Assembly (NCBI GenBank): GCA_000310025.1
Contig: FN649748.1
Location: 2,651,477-2,715,476, forward strand
Length of the DNA: 64,000 nucleotides
Origin: Ectocarpus siliculosus
Lineage: Eukaryota; Sar; Phaeophyceae; Ectocarpales; Ectocarpaceae
Direction of reading: 5' to 3'
Shown here: positions 22,295 through 34,899 of the stretch, piece after piece
Layout: the number at the start of each line of letters is the position of its first letter
How positions within the stretch are numbered: position 1 is the first letter of the stretch
Notes under the pieces: model-generated
Told to the model about the DNA's origin: nothing
What the model saw: the letters and a program-made list of their open reading frames with translations, nothing else
Database searches by the model: none
Translations under genes and position numbers: made by a program

Positions 22295-25200
22295 ATGGCT
22301 GGCCCTGTGGGGGCAGACACGGGCAAGGGCAAGGGAAAAGGAAGGCCCCGAGATGATGGCGGAGGTTCAGTGCTGAACCCTCCCCAAGGAGAACGCACTC
22401 CGCCGCGGGGTGAGGACGGAAGAACTGCTGCCTATTCTTCATCGCGATCCAGGTGGGCCGCGATGTGGCTCAGCACCGCCAACGCGGGCGTGGAAGCTCC
22501 TCGGCGCAAGACTGTGTGCGTCTTCGCCGTGGTCGTCTCGATGATGGCTCTGGTGAAAAGCTTCCTAGTCCCGGTAGGTCCGGTTGTGGTTGTGTGTGCT
22601 GGTGTATTTGTACATTGTCGAGGGTTATCCAGCAGTACATCCGTTGCCCAGGGTCTCGTCCGCCGAAGGCCGGGTTCTTTGCTGTAACATACAACGGCAA
22701 CATCGTCTGTACCAGCAGGTTCGTTTTGCTCCTTTGGTGCATCTGTAAGCTAGCCTGGATCTAAGTCGGCTGTTGCTGCGATCCAATCCAGAAAGATGCG
22801 TTTTTTCCAAAGAAGACCCAGCCATTTCCTGGCGGCCACCTTTGGATATGCAGTCATGTTAGTACAGTACAGGAGTTCTGCTGTAGCACCTACAGCAAGG
22901 GCTTCTGCTAAATACTACTGATAAATACTTACGATACCCTACGCTGCACAGAGGTGTTGGCGCCTTATGTACGGACTACTATCTACAACCTGTTCCGATA
23001 TGAACCATAGAACGGACCAGTACTGTCCATGCAGCAACTCCGTGTATGTCAACACTCCAAACATGCTTCTTGGTACCTATTCATTCCAACGTCCACAACC
23101 CCCCGCCCATCTGCCGCGCTCCCTATTGCCACGCTGTGGTGTTGCTCGAGCAGCCCCCTGGGGCAACCGCTGTGCCGCCTCACTTGGAGAATGATTTGAT
23201 TCGACTGGTTCTAGCGGAGGAGGTGGAAGGTGTCACCAACACCTTGCAGATGGAAGCCAGGTAAATGGTAAATGGTTCATGCGCCCATGCTTTGTTGCGA
23301 GGATACACGCAGTCCGCCAAGCACGGTGCACAGCAGCTACGCTTGCCGCCAAGTGGAAAAGGCCATTTATCACTTGTTGAGGAGGACCGCGATGCTTCTC
23401 ACACACCTCCCGTTTAGAGCGATCTCCTTCCGTTAAAACTCTGCGTGGTGTCTCTTTTAGTCCACGCATACATACCTCAAAATCCCGTCTTACCCGCTAT
23501 TCTCCGGCGTGTGTGCCTGCCGCGCTGGTTGCCTGCAGGAGCTTCGAGGAATTTCGAGCGCGTCGAGCGGGAGCGTTGAAGGAAATCGAGGTGTGCGCAA
23601 AAAAAAAAACTGCGGGCGACTACTTGCCTCGCCGAAACATGACGGTTTATGTAGCTTACAGCAGTAGATGTCTCCCGCTGAATCATGGGGCCGTGCTACA
23701 GGCGGCACACGACGACGGAACGGAGGTGTTGAGAGGGGGTGGTAGAGGGCACAGGCGTTGGTGGTGTCACACGAGAACACGGTACAATAGCTGAGGTGCT
23801 TGTTGCGAAAACATTTCCCGACCCAGAAGACTCTAATCCTAGATATTGCATGCGGAGCAGGAGATCGCGGCGAGGTTGAGAGCGTCGGTGCTGGAGGTAG
23901 AGGAGCTGGAGGCGCTTGGCAAGGCGGTGCACGAGGACAACAGCGGTGACGCCGGTCTCACTACCGAGGTGCCTCTTTCGACGTGTTCATTACGGAGTTG
24001 GCGTGTGTAGCAAAAATATGAGGTCCTGATGACATGTTCAGGCAGAAAACAACGACCCGGTCGTGTTGAGCCTTGCCCCTTGTAGTCTGTCGACTGCCTT
24101 TCGTCTCTGCCGTGAGATCCCACCCGCCGTGGCCATCTCCTGGCCTCACGCGGAGAACCCGTAGCGCGCTATCATGATACAACCGGGTGCTTCCTGGCGG
24201 GTGCAGATCCCTAAAGATTACACCGATATCACCACCGGTCGTTCCGTTTGTATGTGTACTGCAGCCCCTCCCCACCACAAGTCCTCCTCCTCCCACCAAC
24301 GGCGGTTTCATCGGACACAGGTCACGAGGGCCCAAGAAAGCCTTCGCGATCTGCACCGCTCGGTGACGGACGAGTTGGGCAGCTTTCAGCGGCGGCTTGA
24401 AGAGCAGGTAACACGTAACACGACACTTTTTTTTGCCAGATCATGTACCAATTGGTGGTCGCCGGCTTTTCTATCGAAGAAATTTTGTGTTACGCGGGGG
24501 AAGAGTCCACTTGCCGCAAAGCACGGCGGATCACTTCAAGACGCAGCAGCCAACTACCGGTAGCGCGCGGCCCAAACCATTCGTAGTTGTGCCGCGTGAG
24601 CCGAAACTGGCGTGGATCCTCCCGTTCGTATGGTATTATTCTGTACGGAGTTTTCTCCTGTATTGTTCGCCAGGTTTGCGCATTGTACGGCGACGACCCC
24701 CGTCTGCTCTTTGCTTCACGCCTTTTTCCCAGCACCCAACGCTCGATACCAACACAGCAGTATTCCTACGTTTTGATCATTCCCAAGCCCTGTAAGCCGT
24801 ACCCTCGTCAACCTCGTGACGTGCACTCTGGTGGTCGTCTGTTTCACTTCACCCCGCCCTTGCTTCATGGCGTGGGCCGTAGTCGGGGACGATGAGAGAG
24901 GTTCGGGATGGCACGGCCAGAGTCAGCCAGCTTGCGGAGCGCAGGGAGGATCGAATCGCCGCCGCAGTGCACATGGTGAGGGATACGATGGTCCCACGAA
25001 GATCAACAAAAGGGGCGGGTCACGAGTGGAAATATGTCTCATCTTGCTCTTCGTTGCATGCGGGGGACCATGCAAGACGAGTCAGTGTTGTTGGTGTTAC
25101 AGGTGTCTTAGGACCCCGCTGCGGAGGTAAATGTTTGTATTCGTCCATCACTGTGAATCAGTTCTCACAGCTCACAGCATTTCTGCGAGATAGAAGCTCC

Positions 25201-28200
25201 AATCCGTGGCCAGTCACGGCTCCCCCCCTGAGGCACCCTGCCCAACCGTCCTGCGGTGGTTGCCTTGGCGTCTCGCGATGAGAAATACATCCCGCCGATG
25301 ATACGGGCTGCTCCGAGTTGGCCAGCCCCCGCCCCCGAGGCGCAAGTTAGAGAGGGGATGACAGCCCGCCGCCGTCGCCAGGGTGTTGCACTTCTCTACT
25401 GCCTTGGTGTTGCTTGGGTTTGACGGCGCAGGATATATGCGGCGTGCGATGCATTTGTGTGCGAGCTACTGTACATACTCGATGGCCCTCGTGATGTGTG
25501 TTCTGCTCTCGCTATCGTCGTCGTCGTCGTCGTCGTCTTTGCTTTCCGCGATGGCGGGATGACGGCATGGACAGAAACTAGAATCAAAGCTGGACGACAT
25601 CCTGGCCGACCTGAAGGACTTCTACCACACGGTGGAAGAACACGTCGACAGCCTGTCTCCGGACGTCATGACCGCTTCAGACCTTGAGGTATTGAAACAT
25701 CGCACGGGCGTTGAAGTGCTAGGAGGTTTATTGGGGTTGCCCTCACAGAAAAGCAAGAGAAGTTCAAATGGTTAACGGGGGGGGCGGTCGTGGGTAGATT
25801 AGAACAGGGTGTCTCCAAGCAAGATCGCCACGTGGGATTTGATCAAATCACCCGAAGCCCTGTCGCCCCTCCTGCATGTCTTTGGGAACTCAAAAGAGTG
25901 CAAGATATATCACCTCCCTCTGACCCTTTTCTTCTCACAGGCGTTGCTCGAAAGTGCTGCGGCACAACCTTCGGAGAGAACCGACACAAGCAGGGACGGC
26001 GGCGGCGACGCTGCGGAGCATCGAATTCGAGCCCTGTCCAAGGCGGCGGTGGACCTCGCGGTAAAGACGAGGGTGCTCGGAGGCGGTAGCCGGGACGGCG
26101 GCGACGAAAGCGGCGGAGGAGGAGGGTGCGTCTCCGAGGGGGCGGTGAGGGAGGAGGTGGACGTGGCGATCGGGAAGCTGATGGCGGATGGTACAGGGAT
26201 GCGGGACTACGCCAACGCTGCCCTCGGCGGCAAAGTGGTAAGGAGAAGAGGCGTTGTGGTTCGTTAACCCACAACGTAGCATTCATTGTTTAAGCGACAG
26301 GCACGTTTGGGCTGAGGAGAGGGCACGCAGGCCCGAGAGGGCAGCGAAACACGACTTGAGGTTCGAGGGGCGATTGATTCGCCTAAACGCCGCTCCTGAT
26401 GAATTCGTGTGGAGGCTGCCGTGTTCGCGCAAAACCTTCGCCTTGTGACACTGCCGTTGGAAAAGCGGATGTATGGCGCCGGCGAGAGTCGTTTTCGATG
26501 CCGCTGGAACACCCTTGTGGTATACACCGCTCTGTATCGTTTTCGCGCGTGTACCTTGCTCAAGTCCGCCGCGGCTTCGCTTTGTATCTGAACGTCGGCG
26601 ATGATCGACGCTCAAACGGTAAAGCCCCGCTCATCTGTCATGTAATTCGCCCGTCCTCGCCCTCGATCCGCCGCACATGACGACGGTCGACGTTGATGCT
26701 GACGCTGACGTGACGCAGCTCACGTCCAAGGGTATGGTGTCCGACACCTACACGCCGTCGTCTTGGTGGGGACCCAGCCGGTATTGGCACGGAGCCGGGG
26801 TAGAGAACGGGTGAGAGCGCACGGACCTGTGCGCACACAGCGCACACAAAGCCCTTGCGGGGGTTGCTATTTAGTCGTTAGAGCATTGGTCTACGGCCGC
26901 TGGAAACATGTGCTGCGAGTCTGTCCTCGCCCCTAGTAGTGAGAACCCCCTATCCACCGAGGCGTGGTGTTAGAACGTCCTCCCTCCCACCTCCACGCGC
27001 CACCTCGCCAGTTTCGCCTCCCTCTGTTTTCTCGGAAACTTTCTGTACTGGAAAAATCCCGAATTCAACAACCGTATTTTGCTGCAACCCACTGGAGCAT
27101 AAAACGTGGTTGACGATGGCGAGAGCCCTCCCTCCCATCGTCAATGGCGTAGGGATCCCCTTGCCATGTCACCAGCCGTAGGTCCCGCTGCCTGAAACCG
27201 ATGCATGCCTCGACCTGCCCTCCCTCGTTTGTCGCCCAAGCCCCCTCCATCCTGGAAACCCTAGCCTTGCCCCCCCTCTTATCCCGCACCATGATACGGC
27301 CTCAGCGTTGGCCCGGTGGAGTCGGTTATATCGGAGGGCAGCAGCCTGGGCGCCTGCTGGGCCATGTCCGGGAGCGAGGGCCTCGTGACCATCCAGCTTC
27401 CCAAAAAGATCACGGTGGACGGAGTCTCCGTGGAGCATGTGTCTAGGATGGTCACTACGGAGAGTGGGTCGGCACCAAAGGAGCTCGAGGTACAGCAGTT
27501 TTACCACGGAGGTTGTTCTGTTTTATATTTGGGGGTTAGATCTTATTCCCGGCTCCCAGTCGATTGGATGTTATTGCATACATACGGTACAGTGTGTGGG
27601 GGGGTCAACATCGCCGGTTGAATGGGGAACCGTTGGTCCTGTATACATAGCACCGGTGAACTGCAGGGCACAGACTGAATCACCAAGTAATTCTGTACAT
27701 TAAATAGCGCCGTTCCCTCTGAATAGCGCCGGTCGATGCTCCGGGCACGTAGGGCTGTTCGGGTGATTTGATTGGTCGGGTTGATTTGGCTGGTTCCGCT
27801 TTCGGCTGTTAGCGTACGCTTGTGCGATGGGCCAACTTCTACAATATCGCGTCTGCATTTCGTTATCGCTCGGTACATTGGTACGATGGGCTAACTTCTA
27901 TCGCCTCTGCAATTTGTCGCTCGGCACTCTCTGTACGTTGTCGCCGATAGGTGTGGGGCATGAAGAACAAGAAAGACAAAAAGCCCGCCAAGCTCGGGAG
28001 CGCCGTGTACGACGTTGACGGGAGGCCAATCCAGACTTTCCGCATTGAGTGAGTTCGTCGGTCGCGGTCAAGCGTTACCGCGGTGCACACACTGACCTAC
28101 CCAAGCGCAGCATGCACCGACACAGGTCGTTTCAAGGTAGAAGCAGGCATCAAGGTTCATGGGACACAAGTCGTGCGGCAAACCGTCAAATCTTGATTGA

Positions 28201-28818
28201 ACCTCGCCCGCAGCGCGTTTTTGCGTGCTTGACCGAGAAATGGAATTTAAAACCAATGACGTGAACAAAGTAGGCACGGCGGTGCTGCAGGTAGGCACCC
28301 TGAAGCAAGTTGCCCACCAAGACCCCACGGTTCCGGCAAGGGGCGGGGACGGTCGAGTCAGGCGTGTCGTGGCGTCAACACAGCACTACCAGAGTATCGC
28401 ATCACGCGCGAGGTTCTTCAGCACACTCTCAGCGTGCGGGAGAAGGCCTGCATGTTTTCAGACGGGGGTCAGATCAATGCAATGGTCGTTTCGCAACGTT
28501 AGGATTGACTTGTCCCTTTTGTTCTGTTGATGTTGCTGTTGTGGGAGGACTCACTTCGAAGACCTATCCTCACCTCACCCCATCAGTCGCCGCATCACCC
28601 AACTCTAACATAACCACACCACTAGCATAACCAGAAAATTCTTCCGTTGTCTCTAGAAAGCATGATACGCCATGTTGAGTTCATTGCTTGCTTTTCTATC
28701 TAAACGCTTAATCAGGCCGCCGGGCGAGCAGATCGAGTTGATCCAGTTCAAGATTCTCAGCAATTGGGGAAACCCGGACTACACGTGCCTATACCGCCTG
28801 CGCGTGCACGGAAGATAG
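22295..28818 (+). CDS. SUN-domain inner nuclear membrane protein
   Basis: Twelve predicted exons, phases all consistent: 22295-22573, 23154-23260, 23539-23590, 23858-23968, 24321-24407, 24901-24975, 25575-25688, 25941-26237, 26719-26799, 27322-27489, 27951-28048, 28716-28818 (about 523 aa). SUN proteins span the inner nuclear membrane and bind KASH proteins in the perinuclear space, linking chromatin to the cytoskeleton. Layout: a basic Gly/Lys/Arg-rich N-terminus (1-70), one membrane span around residues 72-92 ([19 protein letters not shown]), a long Glu/Leu/Ala-rich coiled-coil region (about 110-300), then the SUN domain with [43 protein letters not shown] and the C-terminal [20 protein letters not shown]. 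The chain ends three residues after the final family motif. Borders of exons 6, 9 and 10 are least sure. Confidence 0.92.
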
Positions 28819-31050
28819 AGTGAATCAAACCCTGCCTGGAAGGCGCTCCCCAGCTGCCCTGCCTTCCTCTAGTACGTGTTGGAGAAAGATCCCAGAGCTC
28901 GAAACCTTGTTCCGGGAACCGTGAAGAAGAGGAAAGAGTGAGGTCGAGCGGGGGGCTGCGCACCGCACGCACAAAGATCAGCGAATAAGTCTTCAAGCCC
29001 CCGCAGGTGCTCTTGTCTTGCAATGAGAGCACGACAGTTGACGTGTCAGCGTACCAACTGGGTTGGGTGAGCCGTGAACACGCGACCATGGGTTTTCTCT
29101 TTTCCCGTGGTACCGATTTGTCGGGTAGCGAGTGAAGACGCGCCCAAGTTGTCGCGGCGCCGTCTGGGCACGCGAGATGTCGTACGCCACGAGCGTCATA
29201 GCCGAAGAAGGTAAAGAAGAAGTTCGCCAACCTTTTTCGAAGTTCGGTGTAGACGTGACGGCCACGGTTTTGGATAAAAGCACCTCGTTCGCGCGGAACC
29301 CTTTTTTCTTTTCGCCTTGCTCTTTCTGGCGTTGGGGCAAGACGTGGCGCGTCAACGACGCTATATGCCAATGCGAATCTAGGTTTCCGTGACGGGTGGA
29401 GCACTCATATCGGATGTGCGTTCCGGCAGGTAGAGGCACGGGTGAGATAAGGTGTGTGTGTGTGATACAACTACGACTTGCGGAGGAAAAAGCAACATCC
29501 AGCTCTTGAGGTGGTGCACACAATTGGAAAGCGTGACGAATGAACCGCCTGCACATCGCGCGCGGACGGGGTTGCGCACACGAGTTTTCCATGAGCGTTT
29601 GCAACCTTGTCGTGTGGTCTTGCCCCCCCCCCTCCCTTTATTTTTCTGGCTCCGGAGCGCATAGTGCCTGCTTGCCGATTGGCCTGTGTCCATATCCATC
29701 CATGGCATGTTTTCCACCGTGTAACACCAAGATTTTTTTGTGGAAAATACTTTCGGAAATACTTTATCGTCACGGAAGGAAACCAACGCGTTCAAAAATA
29801 TGCTGAGGCCCCGGACACGGCCGCCTGCGGCGGCCTCTTCGGAAAGCAGCATGTCGGTGACGATTGAACAGACCCCCTGTCGTAAAATGTCTTTGTGTGC
29901 CGGTGCGTTGTGTGAAAGTCGCCCTCTTTTCACCCCTTGGTTGTGGTGCATACACGAGGACCGCCTCGTAGGGACATTTGGGATTGCTGAGTAGGGCACC
30001 TCCAGTGAATCGCGAAGGACCTTTCACGCTACCCGAATAGAAGTAGGGGCACCGTTGGATGTCCAATTGCTCAAGATTGTTGTGCACTCCGGAGTAGAGC
30101 ACAACAAAGAGACCGAGGCCCACCCGAAAACGTGCGCATTGAGGTCCAAACCTTTGTTGACCAACAAGATCCAAAACAACACTGCATTACTATAATAACG
30201 GTGGCAGTTCAGGTCGCGGTCTGGACCAACCAGTGGGCGGCGGGGCCCAAATCCCAAAGTAAAAGAGGGAAAGAGTGCAATGTACATGCACCAAGGAAAG
30301 GTAAATACAGGAAGGGACGGGGCGCGACGAAGACGAGTGAAACGTGCGATGGGGCCCAAGGACTTGAATATAATAATGAACCTTGGCGTACTCATGTTTG
30401 TGTGTCGTCGTATGTGACTTGGCATCACAGAAAATGCGGACGCAAGGTTTGGCGTTGGGCCCGTCAATCGTGTAAGTGTGGCATAGGTGCACGAAAAAAG
30501 AGGAAGGATGGGCAACATCCGAAGGAGTCTATGGATCGATGTTGAGCACATCATATTTTCATGCGGCAAATGATGGTGGATAAATTAATCGTCGTGGGAT
30601 AGAGCATGGACCGGTCGACGGAGAGGAGAAGTTGTGCTGTATTCAGTGGTGGAGGCTGTGTGTATCGCGCAGTCGGTGTTGGCTGCACCCCAGGACTCGT
30701 TTTTTTTCGTGCACACCACACAATATGCTTGTGTACATGGCACCAACAGACAAGCTTCGCCTCTGGAAAACTGAGCGTTGACCTGCGGTGACACACACGT
30801 AGAAGGGCCAGAGGGAGGCTGAGTGTGTCGCGCAGTCGGTATTGTGACTGCATCCCAGACCTTGTAACCGTAGATGCAAAAATGTTAACTCAAATGAATT
30901 TATATTTTCATGTAGACTATTCTAGCCTATCCTACATGGATGTTTTCTACTGTAAACTATAACGTCCTTCAAATTGGGGGGGATGGACACACAAGCAACT
31001 GCTGCTTGGCGTTCATTCCATGTATGCATGATGAACCCGGTGCTGCATCA
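28819..31050. other. No supported gene between SUN gene and gypsy element
   Basis: The first part should be the 3' UTR of the SUN gene. Minus-strand ORFs of 181-215 codons at 28757-29404 and 30024-30569 have no recognisable motif and overlap the SUN 3' exon or run antisense. A pair of short direct repeats lies at 30648-30857. Confidence 0.45.
30648..30857. repeat. Pair of ~48-bp direct repeats
   Basis: GGAGGCTG..TCGCGCAGTCGGT...TGCA.CCCAG occurs at about 30648-30695 and again at about 30811-30857, spaced 160 bp apart, with several differences. Confidence 0.6.
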
Positions 31051-31316
31051 TGTTGTGGGATTACACGCGTAGCGATCCCTGAAGACCCTGATGAAGACTC
31101 ACTTGTTTATTAATCTCTTGGAACAGCAGTGCTTGCTGTTGCCTTGCTCTCAAAGGTAGACTGAGCACAGAGGGGGAGGACATGCTCCCTCTAAAAGGGG
31201 CCACAAAGGTCCTGTCCCCTGTTTTATCCTTCCATCGGGAGTTACATCTCCCGCACTTTCCTCTGGGAATTACTCCGCAATACCGTTGGCACTGGCTACA
31301 TTCAAATCCCATAACA
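31051..31316 (-). repeat. 3' LTR of gypsy element
   Basis: Direct copy of 42991-43256, about 98.5% identical. It begins TGTTG and ends CAACA-like (ATAACA). The preceding ATCA (31047-31050) is one half of the target-site duplication. Confidence 0.95.
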
Positions 31317-32280
31317 CTAGCCCACCCTAGAGGTTCTCATACGCAGATACTTGAAACCTAGGAACTTGACAAATAATTGTCGAATCCCAAAAAATGAAAG
31401 GATCGAGGATGTGGAGCTCCAAAATACCAAGAATCACCCTCCCACACCTCTCACACGATGAGTCGCAAGACCATCGTTTGAGCCAAGCAAAAAGAACGAA
31501 AGAGAAGGGAAAGACGGGGGCTAAGAAGTAAACAGGGGGACAATAGACACCTATAGAAAACGTCAACACTACAAATACCATAACAGGTCGGAACCCAAAG
31601 AAAGGAAGAAAATGCTGGAAAAGCACCGTCGGAACGGCGAAAACCAACCGTATCGACAAAACGATACAAAACACGAAGCAGTCGGTGTCGCTCAACGACT
31701 AAAAGCGACGAAAATACTCACGGCTAGCCCGTATAGGCTAACTACTCACAAAGAAAACCTAATGACGCCATAGGGCGACGTACGCAAAAAGGTAAGAAAC
31801 CAATCGTTTCGACAGCGAAAACCAGGGGGCCATGACCCAACATAAGGTCCGTCGAAATCATACCGCCGCGGTGAGCCGAAAATAAAGCTCAACCACGCGA
31901 ACGGCGAAAGAAGCAGAAAGGCAAAAAGGACTCGAAAGACAAGACGACGTACCAGGCGGAAACAAACCGATCGCCAGAATGACGAGAAAAAGGGGTCGAA
32001 ATACCAAAACGAGGCCTAACACTGCGCTATCCAGAGGCAACAACAGCCTACACGTACTTGCAAATGAGAGGACCGGACGAGATTAGGGGCGACCTTGAGT
32101 CCGCATCCCATCTAGGATAGAACACACACGTCACACAGGTAGATCCCAAGACACACACGCTTGCTAATCGGTGCGTGCCGGATCATTTGGCGGCGAATGC
32201 TCCGCCTCCACGTTTCGCGACATGTCGACATTGCGAAGAAGTCCTTTCATGAGGGCGCTACCGCTGTGAACTTGAAGGCA

Positions 32281-32880
32281 TCACGAACCGCAGACGGCCG
32301 ATCCGAGGGTAGAGTAACGAACAACGGAGAGGGCGATCTTGACCGGTCCGGGGTCGTCGAGGAAGCGTACGATGTAGTGGTCGGCCCGTTCAGTCGGTCC
32401 AGAAATCTTGCCCAGCCACCAGAGTCCATCTTGAGCCTTGTACCAGAAGAACGCACCCACAGGTAGGGGAGTATCGGCGAAAGGACGGTCCCAGGTTGAG
32501 CGGGAGACAAAGGAGTAACCCGGAGGCAAATATCTCTCGCCCTTAGCACGTGCCAATTCGCGTGCGGCTGCGCCAATACGCATTGCACGGTATCGACGAT
32601 TCGTCTGACGGTGTTGATCGGGCGTACCCGTCCAATACCGGAGAATCTGCGATCGAGAGTGCTGAAGGTCCATCTCACGCTCCCAAGAAGGGCGGAGAAG
32701 ACCCTTCCAATGTGTCTGATACAGAACTGCGATAACACCACCACGACCGCGAACAGACTGGTGACCAGTAATTTGTTCCACCTCGAGGCGTTCGACCGAA
32801 GTCGAGACGTCATTTTCCGTAACATGATACGGAGGAGATTTGGTCGTATAGTTGTTTAAAACATACTGCGTGAGACCAGT
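32281..32880 (-). CDS. Gypsy pol C-terminal part: chromodomain and SH3-like segment
   Basis: The translation carries YQTHWKGLLRPSWEREMDL followed by ILRYW, the W-x-G...SWE pattern of a chromodomain, which in chromoviruses steers integration to histone-marked chromatin. Downstream lies GAFFWYKAQDGLWWLGKI and YIVRFLDD, a small beta-barrel (SH3/Tudor-like) pattern. Part of the fossil element at 31051-43256. Confidence 0.75.
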   Translation of the reverse strand, partial: TGLTQYVLNNYTTKSPPYHVTENDVSTSVERLEVEQITGHQSVRGRGGVIAVLYQTHWKGLLRPSWEREMDLQHSRSQILRYWTGTPDQHRQTNRRYRAMRIGAAARELARAKGERYLPPGYSFVSRSTWDRPFADTPLPVGAFFWYKAQDGLWWLGKISGPTERADHYIVRFLDDPGPVKIALSVVRYSTLGSAVCGS

Positions 32881-32999
32881 CGGCAGAAACCGTGGCAGGT
32901 CCTCAGCGTCATGCGGATTAGCGCATGGCTTGCAGCGTGCGACCGAAACACGACGTTTCGAGTCTTTGCCCGGCAGGTCCGACGGAAGATCCAAGTATA

Positions 33000-34300
33000 A
33001 CAACTTGGCCTACAGCCAACACTTTTAACGGACCGGTCCAAAGCAATGATAACTTTGCTTTGAGAACCTGGTCGTCGGTGCCTGATCGAACACCGGAGCG
33101 AATGGTAGATTCGGTATTATAGATCCAAACCCAATCGCCGATGGTGTAAGTCGGAAGCTTGTGCAAAGCATCCGAGAGAGCGGAATTTCGACGCTCGATC
33201 CGAGAAATGGATAACTTGTGCTGCTCGCGTACTAGCTCGTAAGCACGACGTTGGCGATCAGCAGCGAGGTCGCAATATTGGAGATGGTCGCGATCCAAAC
33301 TTTGATGACCACGAGCATAAGGATGCTCGATGACAGTCATCGGAAGGCGAGGCAAACGGTTGATATGCACCTCATTTGGTGCTAAACCGGTGGCCGCGCT
33401 AACAGAGTTATTATAGGCAAACTCTACATGAGGGAGATGGACATCCCAATCATCTTGCCGTTCGTTAACGACCATGGCAAGCATTTGTGCCATAGAATGG
33501 TTAACTCGCTCGACACCACCATTTCCATTAGGATGGTACGAACTGGTGGCCGCTTTGCGAACTGCGAGACGTTTGTAAACGGCTTGTGACAGTTTCGAGC
33601 AAAATTGTGTGCCATTGTCTGATAAAAGACTCAAGGGGCAACCCCACAGAGGGATATACCGATTCACTAAAATACCTGCAGTACCTTCAGCGGTAAACGC
33701 AGCAGCCGTAACGGCGTACATGTCAGCACGCCGACTAAACCGGTCGGTGAAGAGCAGAATGTAAGTGTTACCCCTAGGGGTAGTCGGCAGTGGGCCGAAA
33801 TAATCGACACTCACGGACACTCCAGGTCCGGACGGCAGTGGCAAGCTTAAAAGGGGCCACCGGGCCGTTTGTCGGGAAGTTTTACGAGCTTGGCACTTGA
33901 GGCAATGGCGAATCCACCATTTGGTACAGACGCTCATGCCTACCCACCAGTAGAAACGCTCTAACATAGACAGCGTACGAGCTACACCAAGATGACAAGA
34001 CGCATTAGCGTGACAGATCTGCATGATCCATGGGCGCATCAACATGGGGACGTAAACTCTAATAGGTTCGTCGTTGAGGAGACGTGCCGCACGCCCGCCA
34101 TGGCGCGTGGAAGTGGCAGAAGCGGTTGTGGTGGGCTTCTTAACGAGAAGCACTACGTCATCGTCGTCAACGTGCAACCGGCCTTTATGTGCCAGTTCAC
34201 GGATGTCCGAAAACGAAGGTCGACGGTGTGACGGAAGGTGGTCAAGAAAACCAGGCGGTAATTCGGGAGGTTGACCTAGAAGGATGTAGCGTATGGCGGC
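33000..34300 (-). CDS. Gypsy integrase region
   Basis: An HHCC zinc-binding segment (HANASCHLGVARTLSML... then CLKCQ) precedes the DDE core: SVDYFGPLP, LLSDNGTQFCSKL and NGGVERVNHSM. This is the enzyme that inserts the cDNA. It is part of the gypsy element at 31051-43256. Confidence 0.9.
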
Positions 34301-34899
34301 ATCGCACACGTGTTCACCGCGTTGTTCTCGCTCCCAATCAGAATGGGAAAAACGCTCAACCGATTCGCGGAAATCGAGCTCCACGCCCGAAAGCACTGGG
34401 GTATCAACAACCGGCGGAACACGCACCGAACCAAGCAAAGGTCCAGAGGCGGGCGTCGGCGGTGTCGGGTCTGGGCGAACGGCCATCTCCGGAATTGGAC
34501 TCAGTGGCGCCGAAGCGGCGGAATCCACCGGCCGGGGACCCGAAGATTGATGAACGCGAGGCGCACGAGCTACAGACTGAGGAACAGTCGGCTCGAGAAG
34601 CGAGTCCTCCGGCTGGGAAAAACCATAGTCCACAGCCGGGCGCGGAGTACCGGCGGCAGCAGCAGCTCGCCGACGGGTTCGTGTCGAAATTAGATCGGTA
34701 GGATCCAGGGCGCGCCTGGATGAAGCACCAGGGCGTGTAGCGGGCGTTTCTGTCGCATCTTGTACGGAAAAAACACCAGCAGCAGTCGAAACTGCAGAAC
34801 GACCCGAGGCGACCAAGGGAGGGCGGTTGCGAGCGGTTGTAGAGCCCGAAGCACCGAAAAAGTCGGGGTTAAACCTCGAACAGACCAAACGCCCGAGGG

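Noticed and set aside
26864-26937. tRNA-like stretch (TTAGTCGTTAGAGCATTGG with GGGG...CCCC ends)
   Set aside because: The acceptor stem does not pair over seven bases, no sound anticodon arm forms and the T-loop lacks TTC. At best a relic; it also lies in an intron of the SUN gene.
28757-29404. 215-codon minus-strand ORF
   Set aside because: Antisense to the last SUN exon and without any motif; composition does not differ from surrounding non-coding DNA.
31327-31695. Hydrophobic minus-strand reading near the gypsy 3' LTR, considered as an envelope gene
   Set aside because: It is driven by a strongly pyrimidine-rich strand; no signal peptide, cleavage site or cysteine pattern of an envelope protein.
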